Shown here piece after piece: positions 25,985 through 33,934 of a stretch of DNA of 64,000 bases. A model generated the notes under the pieces. The model was given only the letters and a program-made list of their open reading frames with translations, ran no database searches and had not been told where the DNA came from. Made by a program: the position numbers and the translations under genes. The stretch is from Brevibacillus parabrevis. GTDB taxonomy: Bacteria > Bacillota > Bacilli > Brevibacillales > Brevibacillaceae. Position 1 is the stretch's first letter. Each line of letters begins with the position of its first letter. The stretch covers positions 62,001-126,000 of the forward strand of contig NZ_RHHV01000008.1 in the NCBI RefSeq assembly GCF_003710905.1, written 5' to 3'.

Positions 25985-27481
25985 ATGACGAACGAGCAGG
26001 GAGCGACAGAAACAAACATCCAGCGGGCACCGATTCTCGGCGTCATTATTGCCGGAGCGATAGCGGCCCTGCTGAACCAGACACTCCTCAACGTAGCCCT
26101 CCCCAAGCTGATGGAGCAATTCCACATCACTACCTCCACAGCCCAATGGGTCATCACCATTTACATGCTGGTCAACGGCGTCCTGATCCCGACGACGGCT
26201 TTTCTGATGGAAAAATATACGACCAGACAGCTGTTTATTTCCGCAATGAGCCTTTTTGCCGCAGGAACGCTCATCTGCGGCATTGCCCCCAGCTTCTCGA
26301 TCATGTTGATCGGACGCGTGGTGCAAGCAGCGGGGGCAGGGATTCTCATGCCGCTCATGACCAATGTCATTTTCAACATGTTCCCCGCTGATCGGCGCGG
26401 TTCCGCGATGGGCATCGTCGGGATTGCCATGGTCTTTGCCCCGGCGATCGGGCCGACCTTGTCCGGGTGGATTGTCGAGCATTACTCGTGGCGCTTGCTG
26501 TTTTTCGTCGTCCTGCCGATTGCGCTGATCGTGCTGGTCACGTCCTTTTTCGTCCTGAAAAATGTGACCGAGACGCAAAATCCGAAGCTGGACTCATGGG
26601 GAGTCGTCTTGTCGACGATCGGCTTCGGCGGGCTGCTCTACGGCTTCAGCTCCGCAGGCGCGGCGGGCTGGAGGAGTGCAGAAGTCATCGGCATGCTGCT
26701 CGTGGGCTGTATCAGCTTGGGGGCGTTTGTCTGGCGGCAGTTGTCGATTGACCATGCGATGCTGGAGTTTCGCATCTTTCAAACTCCGGCCTACACGTTG
26801 GCCGTCCTGATCAGCCTGATGGTCAACATGTCGCTCTACTCGGGGATGATTCTCCTGCCTGTCTACGTGCAAAACATCCTGCACTTCACACCTGTGCAAT
26901 CAGGCTTGCTGCTTTTGCCGGGGAGCATCATCATGGGCATCATGTCTCCGATCACAGGCAAGCTGTTTGACAAGTTTGGCGCAAAATGGCTCGCCCTGAT
27001 CGGACTCATTATCACGATCGTCACGACTTACGGCTTCACGAAGCTGAGCCTCTCGACAAGCTACAGCTACTTGGTGACGCTTTACACCGTGCGCATGTTC
27101 GGACTGTCGATGCTGATGATGCCCGTCATGACGTCAGGCTTGAACGCCCTGCCATTGCAGCTCAATCCGCACGGGACGGCGATGTCCAACACGATCAACG
27201 CGATAGGGGGAGCGCTCGGCACAGCGTTGTTCGTCACGATCATGACGACGAAAAGCGCAGCCCACACGGCGGATATCGTCCGAAGCCAGCACCTCAACCC
27301 GGCTGACCTCGCCCAGATGCAGCTGGCGACGAAGCAAGGAATTGCCATGGGCACAAACGATGCCTTTATGATCGCCACGCTGTTTACCGTCATCGCGCTC
27401 GTTTTAGCGCTGTTCCTCGGCAACAAAACGCCGCGAAGACAAGAGGCTGCCGCACAAAAAAGAGTACCCCAGCCGTCGTAA
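25985..27481 (+). CDS. DHA2 family MFS drug/proton antiporter (EmrB/QacA type)
   Basis: The 498-residue protein has about fourteen hydrophobic helices. It carries the motif C-like region IGPTLSGWIVEHYSWRLLFF (residues 158-177) and the motif A/B features GRVVQAAGAGILMPL and LLNQTLLNVALPKL, all of DHA2 multidrug exporters such as LmrB. AAAAGGGG precedes the ATG. No regulator is adjacent, unlike many exporters of this family. The preceding spacer is unusual and shows no clear promoter. Drug or metabolite export is inferred from the family only. Confidence 0.92.
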   Translation: MTNEQGATETNIQRAPILGVIIAGAIAALLNQTLLNVALPKLMEQFHITTSTAQWVITIYMLVNGVLIPTTAFLMEKYTTRQLFISAMSLFAAGTLICGIAPSFSIMLIGRVVQAAGAGILMPLMTNVIFNMFPADRRGSAMGIVGIAMVFAPAIGPTLSGWIVEHYSWRLLFFVVLPIALIVLVTSFFVLKNVTETQNPKLDSWGVVLSTIGFGGLLYGFSSAGAAGWRSAEVIGMLLVGCISLGAFVWRQLSIDHAMLEFRIFQTPAYTLAVLISLMVNMSLYSGMILLPVYVQNILHFTPVQSGLLLLPGSIIMGIMSPITGKLFDKFGAKWLALIGLIITIVTTYGFTKLSLSTSYSYLVTLYTVRMFGLSMLMMPVMTSGLNALPLQLNPHGTAMSNTINAIGGALGTALFVTIMTTKSAAHTADIVRSQHLNPADLAQMQLATKQGIAMGTNDAFMIATLFTVIALVLALFLGNKTPRRQEAAAQKRVPQPS

Positions 27482-27531
27482 GCAAGCGCAGTCCGCCAAA
27501 AGCCATAAAAAAACCAAAAACCATAACATAA

Positions 27532-27572
27532 AAAAAGCGCCGCTTCCGCAAAAGGGAGGCGCCGCTTTTTGA
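27532..27572. terminator. Bidirectional terminator between the exporter and DUF1128 genes
   Basis: AAAAAGCG, a second arm CGCTTCC/GGGAGGCG and CGCTTTTT make a strong stem-loop flanked by A and T runs on both sides of convergent genes. Confidence 0.8.
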
Positions 27573-27585
27573 CGCGTGCTGCGTA

Positions 27586-27816
27586 CTAGCCTTGTTTTCT
27601 CATAGCCCCTAATTCTTCGACGATCGCCGTCATCTCATTGATGCCAAACGCCGTTTTTTTCTGCACCATGTTGTACAGGTACAAAAGGTCTTCGTAGTGG
27701 GCGAGGTCAAAATCTTCCGGGCGCATAACCGCTGTGTTCGCCATGTTGAGCTTGGCTTTGATGCCCTCGATCAGAACCGCCAAATTTTCCTGGGTTGCCT
27801 CTTTCAAATCTGCCAT
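27586..27816 (-). CDS. DUF1128/UPF0435 family protein (YfkK-like)
   Basis: The 76-residue protein matches the small DUF1128 family: an N-terminal helix (ENLAVLIEGIKAKLNMAN), then RPEDFDLAHYEDLLYLYNMV and a conserved EMTAIVEELGAMR tail. The function is unknown. GGAGAGGAG precedes the ATG. It lies 28 bp after the U32 gene on the same strand, so the two are probably co-transcribed. Confidence 0.85.
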   Translation of the reverse strand: MADLKEATQENLAVLIEGIKAKLNMANTAVMRPEDFDLAHYEDLLYLYNMVQKKTAFGINEMTAIVEELGAMRKQG

Positions 27817-27844
27817 TGCTTGGTCTCCTCTCCAACGCTGCTTG

Positions 27845-30337
27845 TTATTTGGTCAGCTGTCCACGCGTGACGCCGAGCTGGTTGGTCGCTTTCAGCGTGC
27901 GCCATACGTGTGTGCCGCTAACTTCTCCGCGCAGAGCCTTACGATACAGGCTGATGACTTCACGCACGCGCTCCGGTTCTTCTTCCAGAAACTCGATGCG
28001 GTAGCTGCCTACATTCAGGGAGCGGAACTCTTTCAAATACTCCGCGCCAGACTGGTCGATGGCGTTGTACACCGTGTTGCGGCAGCCGGTATCTACCCGC
28101 ACCGGATGCGAGAAGCCGACGCGATCCTTGAGCGAGATGCGAGAGGTTTCGCATGGGGTTCCGCAGTTGGTATGGTCGGTTCCCTCACTCATGAACGTGC
28201 AGTATACGCAGTGCTCGGTATGGAACATCGGCATATGCTGATGGATGACCAGCTCCATGTTTGCTGCGTTGGAGCGGCTGAGCAAGTCCACCATTTGCTG
28301 GATGTTCAGATCATACGAAGGCGTGACCCGTGTCAGGCCAGCTTCGAGGAACAGCTCCACCGCTTTATGGTTGGCCACGTTCAGGGAGAAATCGCCGATC
28401 AGCGGGATGTCGATCTCATCCTTGCGGGACAGGTAGTAGTAGAGTGCCCCTGTATTGCGCACCAAAATCGCGTCCGGCTTGCTTTTGGCAATCAGGGCGA
28501 GCACGCCGTTTTCATCCGGCATGTGGATGCGCATCGTGGCAATCCCGATTTTCTTGCCGTATTTGTGCGCCAGCTTGACGCCTTCTGGATACTGTTTGAC
28601 AAATTCGAAGTCCGCGTAAAGGAAATCGACGTCCGTCTGCGCCGCAGCTTCCAGTTGTTCCAGCGAGCGGCACAAAGCTGTCAACAGCGGCTTTTCCACC
28701 GGCTGCGAGCGAGGCACGTCCGCATACACATTCACATCGCGATGCTGGTAGACAGGCGGCTTGGAACGCAAGTACACAAGCTGCTCTACCGCTTCACGGC
28801 GCATCCGGTTCAGCTCGCTGACCGGAACGATCAAGTCTCCGGCAAGGTCAACCGTCAAATCGTGAGCGTCCAGATGGTAAACCGTTCCGCCCAGACGGCT
28901 GAGCTGGTCATGCAAAAGCTCGTGCGTCAGCGGTCGCTTCACGGCAGATTCCAGCAGCTTCTCCGACGGAACGGTGACAGCGTGGTTCGCCTGTTTGTCC
29001 ACCCAGGTGATGCAGAGTTTATCGCCCAGCTTGCCGCTGACATGCACCGACAGTGGGAACGTGCGGTACGGCTTTTCCGTTTCAAACGTTTTGCGCAGGC
29101 GGCGGTCAAGCTCGGGATCGCTTGTTTTCCAGACGCGGTCGCCTACGTGGAGTCGTTTCAGGTTGACGTCGTTTCGGCCCATCACGATCTCGTACACGCC
29201 TTTTTCCACTTCGCCCTCGATCTTTTTGCCGCGGGACAAAATATCGTAGACGCGTCCGCCTTCTTCTTTTTGCGTCGGGTCGCCCGCGTCGAACACGATG
29301 CCGTCACCGCGTTTGACAGGAGCAGCAATTTCCACGAGCACGCTTGTGCCCAGCAACTTTTTCACTGTGCCTAAAAAGACGCCGCGGCTTTTCGGGAACG
29401 ATCCGTCTATGAGCTGCTTGTTGTTCGTTCCTTCCAAAAATCCGTGGGTGAAACCACGGGAAAAGCTTTGCTGCAACTCGCGAATTTCTATTTCCGACGG
29501 GCCTGTGTCTTGTCCGGCAAAATAGCGCTCGATTGCCGCGTTGTATTTGCTGACCACGTTGGCTACGTACTCCGGAGATTTCAGACGCCCTTCGATTTTA
29601 AAAGAAGTGACGCCTGCCTCGATCAGCTCGGGAACCAGGTCGACGGCAGCCAGATCTTTTGGCGAGAGGACGTAGGCGATGTTGCCCATATCCTTTTGCA
29701 CGCCGTCCACCATCAAATCGTACGGCAGTCGGCAAGCCTGGGCGCACTCGCCGCGGTTGGCAGAGCGACCGCCCCACATTTCCGAAGTCAGACACTGACC
29801 AGAGTAGGAGACGCACAAAGCGCCGTGGACAAAAACTTCCATCGGCAGCTTCGCTTTTTCGCCGATCTTCTTGATTTCCTTCAAGGAATTTTCCCGGCCC
29901 AAAACGACGCGTTCCATGTCGAATGGTTTCGTAAATTCGACAGCTTCCGGGGAAGTGATCGTCATCTGCGTGGAGCCGTGGATCGGGAAGTCAGGGGAGA
30001 TTTCGCGAATCAGCTTCACCAGACCGAGGTCCTGGACGATAACCGCGTCCACCCCGGCGTGAATACAGGCGTCAATCAGTTCGCGGGCATCCTCCAGCTC
30101 GTTTTCGAATACGAGAATATTAAAGGTAAGAAAACCTTTTACACCGTACATATGCAAGTAAGCCATAATCTCAGGCAGCTCAGCCATTTGAAAGTTCTCC
30201 GCGCGTGCGCGTGCGTTGAACTTTTCTACACCGAAAAAGATGGCGTTGGCACCATTCGCGACGGCGGCTTTCAAACAGTCCCAGTTGCCTGCGGGGGCCA
30301 ACAGCTCAATATCTTCACGCTTTATGTTGTTTCGCAT
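27845..30337 (-). CDS. U32 family protein with DUF3656 (RlhA-like)
   Basis: The 830-residue protein opens with the U32 core (ELLAPAGNWDCLKAAVANGA and the STQMTITSPEAVEF strand). It has the signature GALCVSYSGQCLTS with Cys 175 and 182, then RGECAQACR with Cys 198 and 202, which could hold an iron-sulphur cluster. A DUF3656-type middle section and a second barrel-like region follow. U32 proteins once called collagenases are now tied to RNA or ubiquinone hydroxylation; E. coli RlhA modifies 23S rRNA with this architecture. A similar RNA-modifying role is inferred. DUF1128 follows in the operon. Confidence 0.88.
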   Translation of the reverse strand: MRNNIKREDIELLAPAGNWDCLKAAVANGANAIFFGVEKFNARARAENFQMAELPEIMAYLHMYGVKGFLTFNILVFENELEDARELIDACIHAGVDAVIVQDLGLVKLIREISPDFPIHGSTQMTITSPEAVEFTKPFDMERVVLGRENSLKEIKKIGEKAKLPMEVFVHGALCVSYSGQCLTSEMWGGRSANRGECAQACRLPYDLMVDGVQKDMGNIAYVLSPKDLAAVDLVPELIEAGVTSFKIEGRLKSPEYVANVVSKYNAAIERYFAGQDTGPSEIEIRELQQSFSRGFTHGFLEGTNNKQLIDGSFPKSRGVFLGTVKKLLGTSVLVEIAAPVKRGDGIVFDAGDPTQKEEGGRVYDILSRGKKIEGEVEKGVYEIVMGRNDVNLKRLHVGDRVWKTSDPELDRRLRKTFETEKPYRTFPLSVHVSGKLGDKLCITWVDKQANHAVTVPSEKLLESAVKRPLTHELLHDQLSRLGGTVYHLDAHDLTVDLAGDLIVPVSELNRMRREAVEQLVYLRSKPPVYQHRDVNVYADVPRSQPVEKPLLTALCRSLEQLEAAAQTDVDFLYADFEFVKQYPEGVKLAHKYGKKIGIATMRIHMPDENGVLALIAKSKPDAILVRNTGALYYYLSRKDEIDIPLIGDFSLNVANHKAVELFLEAGLTRVTPSYDLNIQQMVDLLSRSNAANMELVIHQHMPMFHTEHCVYCTFMSEGTDHTNCGTPCETSRISLKDRVGFSHPVRVDTGCRNTVYNAIDQSGAEYLKEFRSLNVGSYRIEFLEEEPERVREVISLYRKALRGEVSGTHVWRTLKATNQLGVTRGQLTK

Positions 30338-30653
30338 GTGTATGTCATTACCTCCAAGGTCTTTAAAAAAAGCTCTTCTTCATCATAGGGAAATGTCCTT
30401 GCTCCCGCAACAAAAACCTCCACTTCTCCAAATGTTGAAAATTGTCGCTTCCAGTAAGTGTGAGTTTGATGGTATTCTGTAAGAAAAATCAAAAGATTCC
30501 ACAATGGAATGATCAGCCAAATCGACAAAATTCGTGGATTTTTTTGAGCAACAAGCTTCCCCACCATTATAGCCATCGTTTGCACAGCTTATAGCTCGGC
30601 TCGTGATCTAGCCGAATGACAACTGGCAACAGCAGCGCAGAAAGGAGGCGAAC
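30338..30653. other. Divergent spacer between the U32 gene and the coiled-coil/oppA genes
   Basis: This 316-bp spacer contains no convincing gene. A minus-strand TATAAT at 30566-30571 could be the -10 of the U32 gene, which would give it a leader of about 230 bases. CGGCT/AGCCG (30598-30615) is a small inverted repeat. The 87-codon minus-strand frame at 30322-30585 overlaps the U32 start and lacks a ribosome site. Confidence 0.4.
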
Positions 30654-30827
30654 ATGGCACAGGACCAGGAAATGTGGGACAAGCTGTTTCATGAGCTTGC
30701 CTGCATCAAAAGCGAGTTAAAAGCGTTTAAGCTTGAAACCCGGGCAGAACTATACCAAATCAAAGACGAGCTGAAAGAATGGCAACAGCAGAATGGACAA
30801 CAACGGCTCCCTAAAAAAGGGGAATAA
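30654..30827 (+). CDS. 57-residue coiled-coil protein upstream of oppA
   Basis: The frame reads MAQDQEMWDKLFHELACIKS and continues to residue 57, with a strong AAAGGAGG ribosome site 5 bp before the ATG. The whole chain is predicted helical with heptad spacing of hydrophobic residues (L11, L15, I18, L22, F25, L27), ending in a basic KKGE tail. No family is recognised. The stop lies 3 bp before the orphan oppA start, so the two are almost certainly co-transcribed. It could be a regulatory or assembly partner of the transporter, or a translation leader; neither is shown. Confidence 0.65.
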   Translation: MAQDQEMWDKLFHELACIKSELKAFKLETRAELYQIKDELKEWQQQNGQQRLPKKGE

Positions 30828-30830
30828 ACG

Positions 30831-32522
30831 ATGATGACAGCAAACAAGAACAGCAACTGGTGGAATAAAACGGTCAAAGCGGTACTCGCGACAGGCTTGA
30901 CCGTATCTCTGGCGGCGTGCGGACAGGCACCGGAAGCCGCAAAACCAGCCCAGCCATCGCAACAGGCGACAACTCAGCCGGCACCAGCGAAGGAAACCAA
31001 ACAGCCTGAGCAGGTGCTCCGACTGAACAACTTTACGGAGCCGCTTTCTCTGCATCCGGGAATGATTACAGATGTATGGTCTTCCAATGTCATTTTCCAG
31101 ACGTTTGAGGGACTGACACGAATCGACAAAGACGGCGTGCCACAACCGGCGATTGCCCAAGAAATCAAAGCGTCCGACGATCTGCTCACCTATACCTTTA
31201 CACTGCGGGACAACGCCAAATGGTCAAACGGTGATCCGGTAACGGCACACGACTTCGAGAACGCCTGGAAATGGGTATTGGACGCGAAAAACGGTTCCGA
31301 ATACGCCTACCAGCTCTTTTATGTGAAAAATGCAGAAGCGGCATTCAGCGGAAAAGCAAAGCCGGAAGAGATCGGGGTAAAAGCGACGGATGACAAGACA
31401 CTGGTCGTCCAGTTGGAAAACCCGACGCCGTTTTTCCTGGAGCTGACCGCTTTCTACAGCTACTTCCCGGTTAACACAAAAGTAGCGAAAGAGCACCCGG
31501 ATTGGGCGAAGGACGCAGGTCCGAACTACACTTCGAACGGACCGTTCAAGCTGACTTCCTGGGATCACAAAAACAAGCTGGTGCTGGAGAAAAACGAGAA
31601 CTACTGGGATGCTGGCACAGTCAAGCTGACGAAAATCGAAATGAACATCATCAATGACGCCAATACCGAGTTGTCCATGCTGGAGAACGGCGATCTGGAC
31701 TGGGCAGGAGCGCCTACCGGAAACTTGCCGCTCGACGCGATGCAGACGCTGAAGGAAAAAGGTCTTCTGGAGATTACGCCGAAAGCAGGAACGTACTGGT
31801 ACGAGTTCAATACGCAACAAAAACCGTTCAATAACAAAAAAATTCGCCAAGCGTTCGCACTGGCGATCAGCCGCCAAGACATCGTCGACAACGTGACGCA
31901 AGGCGGCGAACTGGTTGCGACAGCCGTAGTGCCTCCGACCATGTTTGCAGAAAACACGCAAGGCTTGTTCAAGGACAACGATGTGGAAAAAGCGAAACAA
32001 CTTCTGGCAGAAGGCATGAAGGAAGAAGGATACGCGAGCGCCGACAAGCTGCCGCCAATCACGCTCTCCTACAACACAGAAGAAGCGCAGACCAAAATCG
32101 CGCAAGCCGTGCAAGACATGTGGCAAAAAAATCTCGGAGTACAAGTGAAGCTGGAGAACCAAGAGTGGAACGTGTACTACGAAAACGTGAAAAACGGCAA
32201 GTTCCAGGTAGCCCGCATGGGTTGGACAGGCGATTTCAACGATCCGATCAACTTCCTGGAAATTTTCCGCACGAAAGAAGGCAACAACCACACCGGATGG
32301 GAAAGCAAGGCATACGCCGAGCTGCTCGCCAAGTCTTCCAAGGAAAAAGATGCTGCCAAACGCAAGGCGATCTTGCAGGATGCAGAAAAGCTGCTGGTGG
32401 ATGAAATGCCAGTAATTCCGTTCTACTTCAAATCCACAGTTTACGCGAAAAATCCGAACCTGAAAGATGTCGTCATTTCCGGGCTGGGCAATGCGCAGTA
32501 CAAATGGGCCTATTTTGAATAA
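30831..32522 (+). CDS. oppA: Peptide-binding lipoprotein OppA, orphan copy
   Basis: The 563-residue protein has a lipoprotein signal (SLAAC, Cys about residue 30), a low-complexity PAQPSQQATTQPAPAKE linker and the SBP family 5 fold. EPLSLHPGMITDVWSSNVIF and NAKWSNGDPVTAHDFENAWKW are hallmark segments. It should capture oligopeptides at the cell surface for an Opp permease. No permease genes are linked, so it probably feeds the oppBCDF system at 43489-47359 or another copy. A second ATG two codons in is also possible. Its transcript ends at a 13-bp stem shared with the convergent TetR gene. Confidence 0.94.
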   Translation: MMTANKNSNWWNKTVKAVLATGLTVSLAACGQAPEAAKPAQPSQQATTQPAPAKETKQPEQVLRLNNFTEPLSLHPGMITDVWSSNVIFQTFEGLTRIDKDGVPQPAIAQEIKASDDLLTYTFTLRDNAKWSNGDPVTAHDFENAWKWVLDAKNGSEYAYQLFYVKNAEAAFSGKAKPEEIGVKATDDKTLVVQLENPTPFFLELTAFYSYFPVNTKVAKEHPDWAKDAGPNYTSNGPFKLTSWDHKNKLVLEKNENYWDAGTVKLTKIEMNIINDANTELSMLENGDLDWAGAPTGNLPLDAMQTLKEKGLLEITPKAGTYWYEFNTQQKPFNNKKIRQAFALAISRQDIVDNVTQGGELVATAVVPPTMFAENTQGLFKDNDVEKAKQLLAEGMKEEGYASADKLPPITLSYNTEEAQTKIAQAVQDMWQKNLGVQVKLENQEWNVYYENVKNGKFQVARMGWTGDFNDPINFLEIFRTKEGNNHTGWESKAYAELLAKSSKEKDAAKRKAILQDAEKLLVDEMPVIPFYFKSTVYAKNPNLKDVVISGLGNAQYKWAYFE

Positions 32523-32541
32523 TCGTTCCTAACAAAAATGT

Positions 32542-32581
32542 GAAGGGCTGGTCGCTTGGATTAATCCACGACCAGCCCTTC
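32542..32581. terminator. Perfect 13-bp stem at the oppA/tetR junction
   Basis: GAAGGGCTGGTCG pairs perfectly with CGACCAGCCCTTC. The right arm is inside the last codons of the convergent TetR gene, so both transcripts can form it. No strong T-run follows. Confidence 0.65.
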
Positions 32582-33154
32582 GAATACAATCGAGACCTTC
32601 TCTTCCATTATTTCTTCCAGCGCCCAGGCGCCTTCGCTGCGCACCCAGTCATACAGCGCGTTGTAGTAGATGTTTTCCAACATGTTTGCCGCCACGAGCG
32701 GATTGAACTTGGCCTTCAGCTGTTGCCGATCCTGCGCTTCTTCGATCAGGTCTGCAAAAAGCTGGCGCAGCTCAAAGTACATGTTCTTTTCGTTCTCCAG
32801 CACTTTGCGATGCTTCATCGACGATTCCACGACGACTTTGATGAAATCAAAATTGGTGATCGTCACTTCGTTCATGATTTTGTAAATCCGCAGAACCTTG
32901 GATTTGCAATCGTCCCCGTAGTCCCACTCCGCACGGCGTTCTTCGATTTCGTGAAGCCGTTCATATCCCCAGTTGGCGAGGATTGCTTCCTTTGACGTGA
33001 AATGCAGAAAAATGGTGCCGCGAGCGACATCTGCTTCTTCCGAGATCATGTCGATGGTCGTTGCTTCAAAGCCGTGCTGCTTGAACAGCTTGATGGCAGC
33101 GTTGAAGATTTTTTCGCGTGTTTCCCGCTTTTTTCTCTCCCGTCTCGTCGTCAA
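32561..33154 (-). CDS. TetR/AcrR family regulator
   Basis: This 197-residue protein has a typical TetR DNA-binding domain (RETREKIFNAAIKLFKQHGF, then ATTIDMISEEADVARGTIFL, about residues 10-55) and a helical ligand domain. I chose TTG at 33154 because GGAGGT lies 9 bp upstream; the frame extends further but without a ribosome site. A TATAAT on the minus strand at about 33187-33192 could be its -10. It converges on an orphan oppA. Control of oppA is possible but there is no shared operator to support it. Confidence 0.85.
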   Translation of the reverse strand: MTTRRERKKRETREKIFNAAIKLFKQHGFEATTIDMISEEADVARGTIFLHFTSKEAILANWGYERLHEIEERRAEWDYGDDCKSKVLRIYKIMNEVTITNFDFIKVVVESSMKHRKVLENEKNMYFELRQLFADLIEEAQDRQQLKAKFNPLVAANMLENIYYNALYDWVRSEGAWALEEIMEEKVSIVFEGLVVD

Positions 33155-33274
33155 AAAGGTAGTACCTCCTCTGCTCGTTTGTATGATTATAACATAACAC
33201 TTACTTACAAAAGAATTTTCCGTACATTTCAGGAGCAAAAGGGCAAAAAAAGGGATAGACTTCTGTGCGAGTCG

Positions 33275-33292
33275 AATGTATATTTATATACT
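33275..33292. promoter_or_regulatory. Imperfect ARG box
   Basis: The core TGTATATTTATATA fits the 18-bp arginine operator pattern wnTnAATwwwwATTnAnw with two mismatches. It lies 2 bp from a perfect box downstream. Confidence 0.5.
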
Positions 33293-33297
33293 ATAAT
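33292..33297 (+). promoter_or_regulatory. -10 box of the short NAGS-like gene
   Basis: A consensus TATAAT lies 55 bp before the start codon. It overlaps the second ARG box by 3 bp. No clear -35 is present. Confidence 0.55.
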
Positions 33298-33312
33298 GAA
33301 TAAATATTTAAT
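33295..33312. promoter_or_regulatory. ARG box matching the ArgR/AhrC consensus
   Basis: AATGAATAAATATTTAAT satisfies every fixed position of wnTnAATwwwwATTnAnw. It overlaps the -10 box of the following acetyltransferase gene. Confidence 0.65.
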
Positions 33313-33351
33313 CATACCGAGCTGTTAGAGCATGGGGTGGAGGAGAGTAAA

Positions 33352-33825
33352 ATGAGCGTTGCAAAAGCGCTGACAGTACGTCAGGCAATGATGAAGGACG
33401 TCGATGCCATGTTGGAAATCATTAATGAATATGCACAACAGGGATTGATGTTGCCGCGAACGAAACTTTCTGTCTGTGAAAATTTGCAGTCATTTATCGT
33501 CGCTCATGATGGAGATACAGTGGTTGGCGTTGCCGGACTGCATATTTTATGGGAGGACCTGGCGGAAATCCGCTCCCTGGCGATATCGGAAAAAGCAAAA
33601 GGGATGGGCGTGGGCAAGCATCTCGTCCTTCATCTCGTAGACCAGTGCCGCAACCTGGGCATTAACCGTGTGCTTGCGCTAACCTATCAAAAAGTGTTCT
33701 TTGAAAAGTGCGGATTTTGGATCGTAGCGAAGGAAACGTTGCCGCAAAAAGTGTGGAAAGACTGCATTAACTGTTCCAAGCTGCCCATGTGCGACGAAAT
33801 CGCAATGATTTTCGAGACTGCCTGA
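33352..33825 (+). CDS. argA: Short N-acetylglutamate synthase-like GNAT
   Basis: The 157-residue protein is a single GNAT domain: VRQAMMKDVDAMLEIINEYA at the start, EIRSLAISEKAKGMGVGKHL as the acetyl-CoA loop (about residues 80-97), and FFEKCGFWIV with a closing WKDCINCSKLPMCDE. This closing segment and the small size match stand-alone NAGS enzymes (ArgA domain without a kinase domain). The enzyme would acetylate glutamate to start arginine synthesis. ATG at 33352 follows a GGAGGAG. Two ARG boxes at the promoter support the role independently. Isolated from other arg genes here, the symbol is tentative. Confidence 0.8.
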   Translation: MSVAKALTVRQAMMKDVDAMLEIINEYAQQGLMLPRTKLSVCENLQSFIVAHDGDTVVGVAGLHILWEDLAEIRSLAISEKAKGMGVGKHLVLHLVDQCRNLGINRVLALTYQKVFFEKCGFWIVAKETLPQKVWKDCINCSKLPMCDEIAMIFETA

Positions 33826-33934
33826 TACATTTGGTATAGCCTTCCTTTTTTCTTTTCTGGTACTATATTCGTAACAATAATAAAAATATAGAGAATATTG
33901 AATCAGAAAAGATGTTCGAATTGGGGGGCTTTCC

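Noticed and set aside
30322..30585. 87-codon minus-strand frame overlapping the U32 gene start
   Set aside because: No ribosome site, unlikely composition, and it would cover the probable promoter of the U32 gene.
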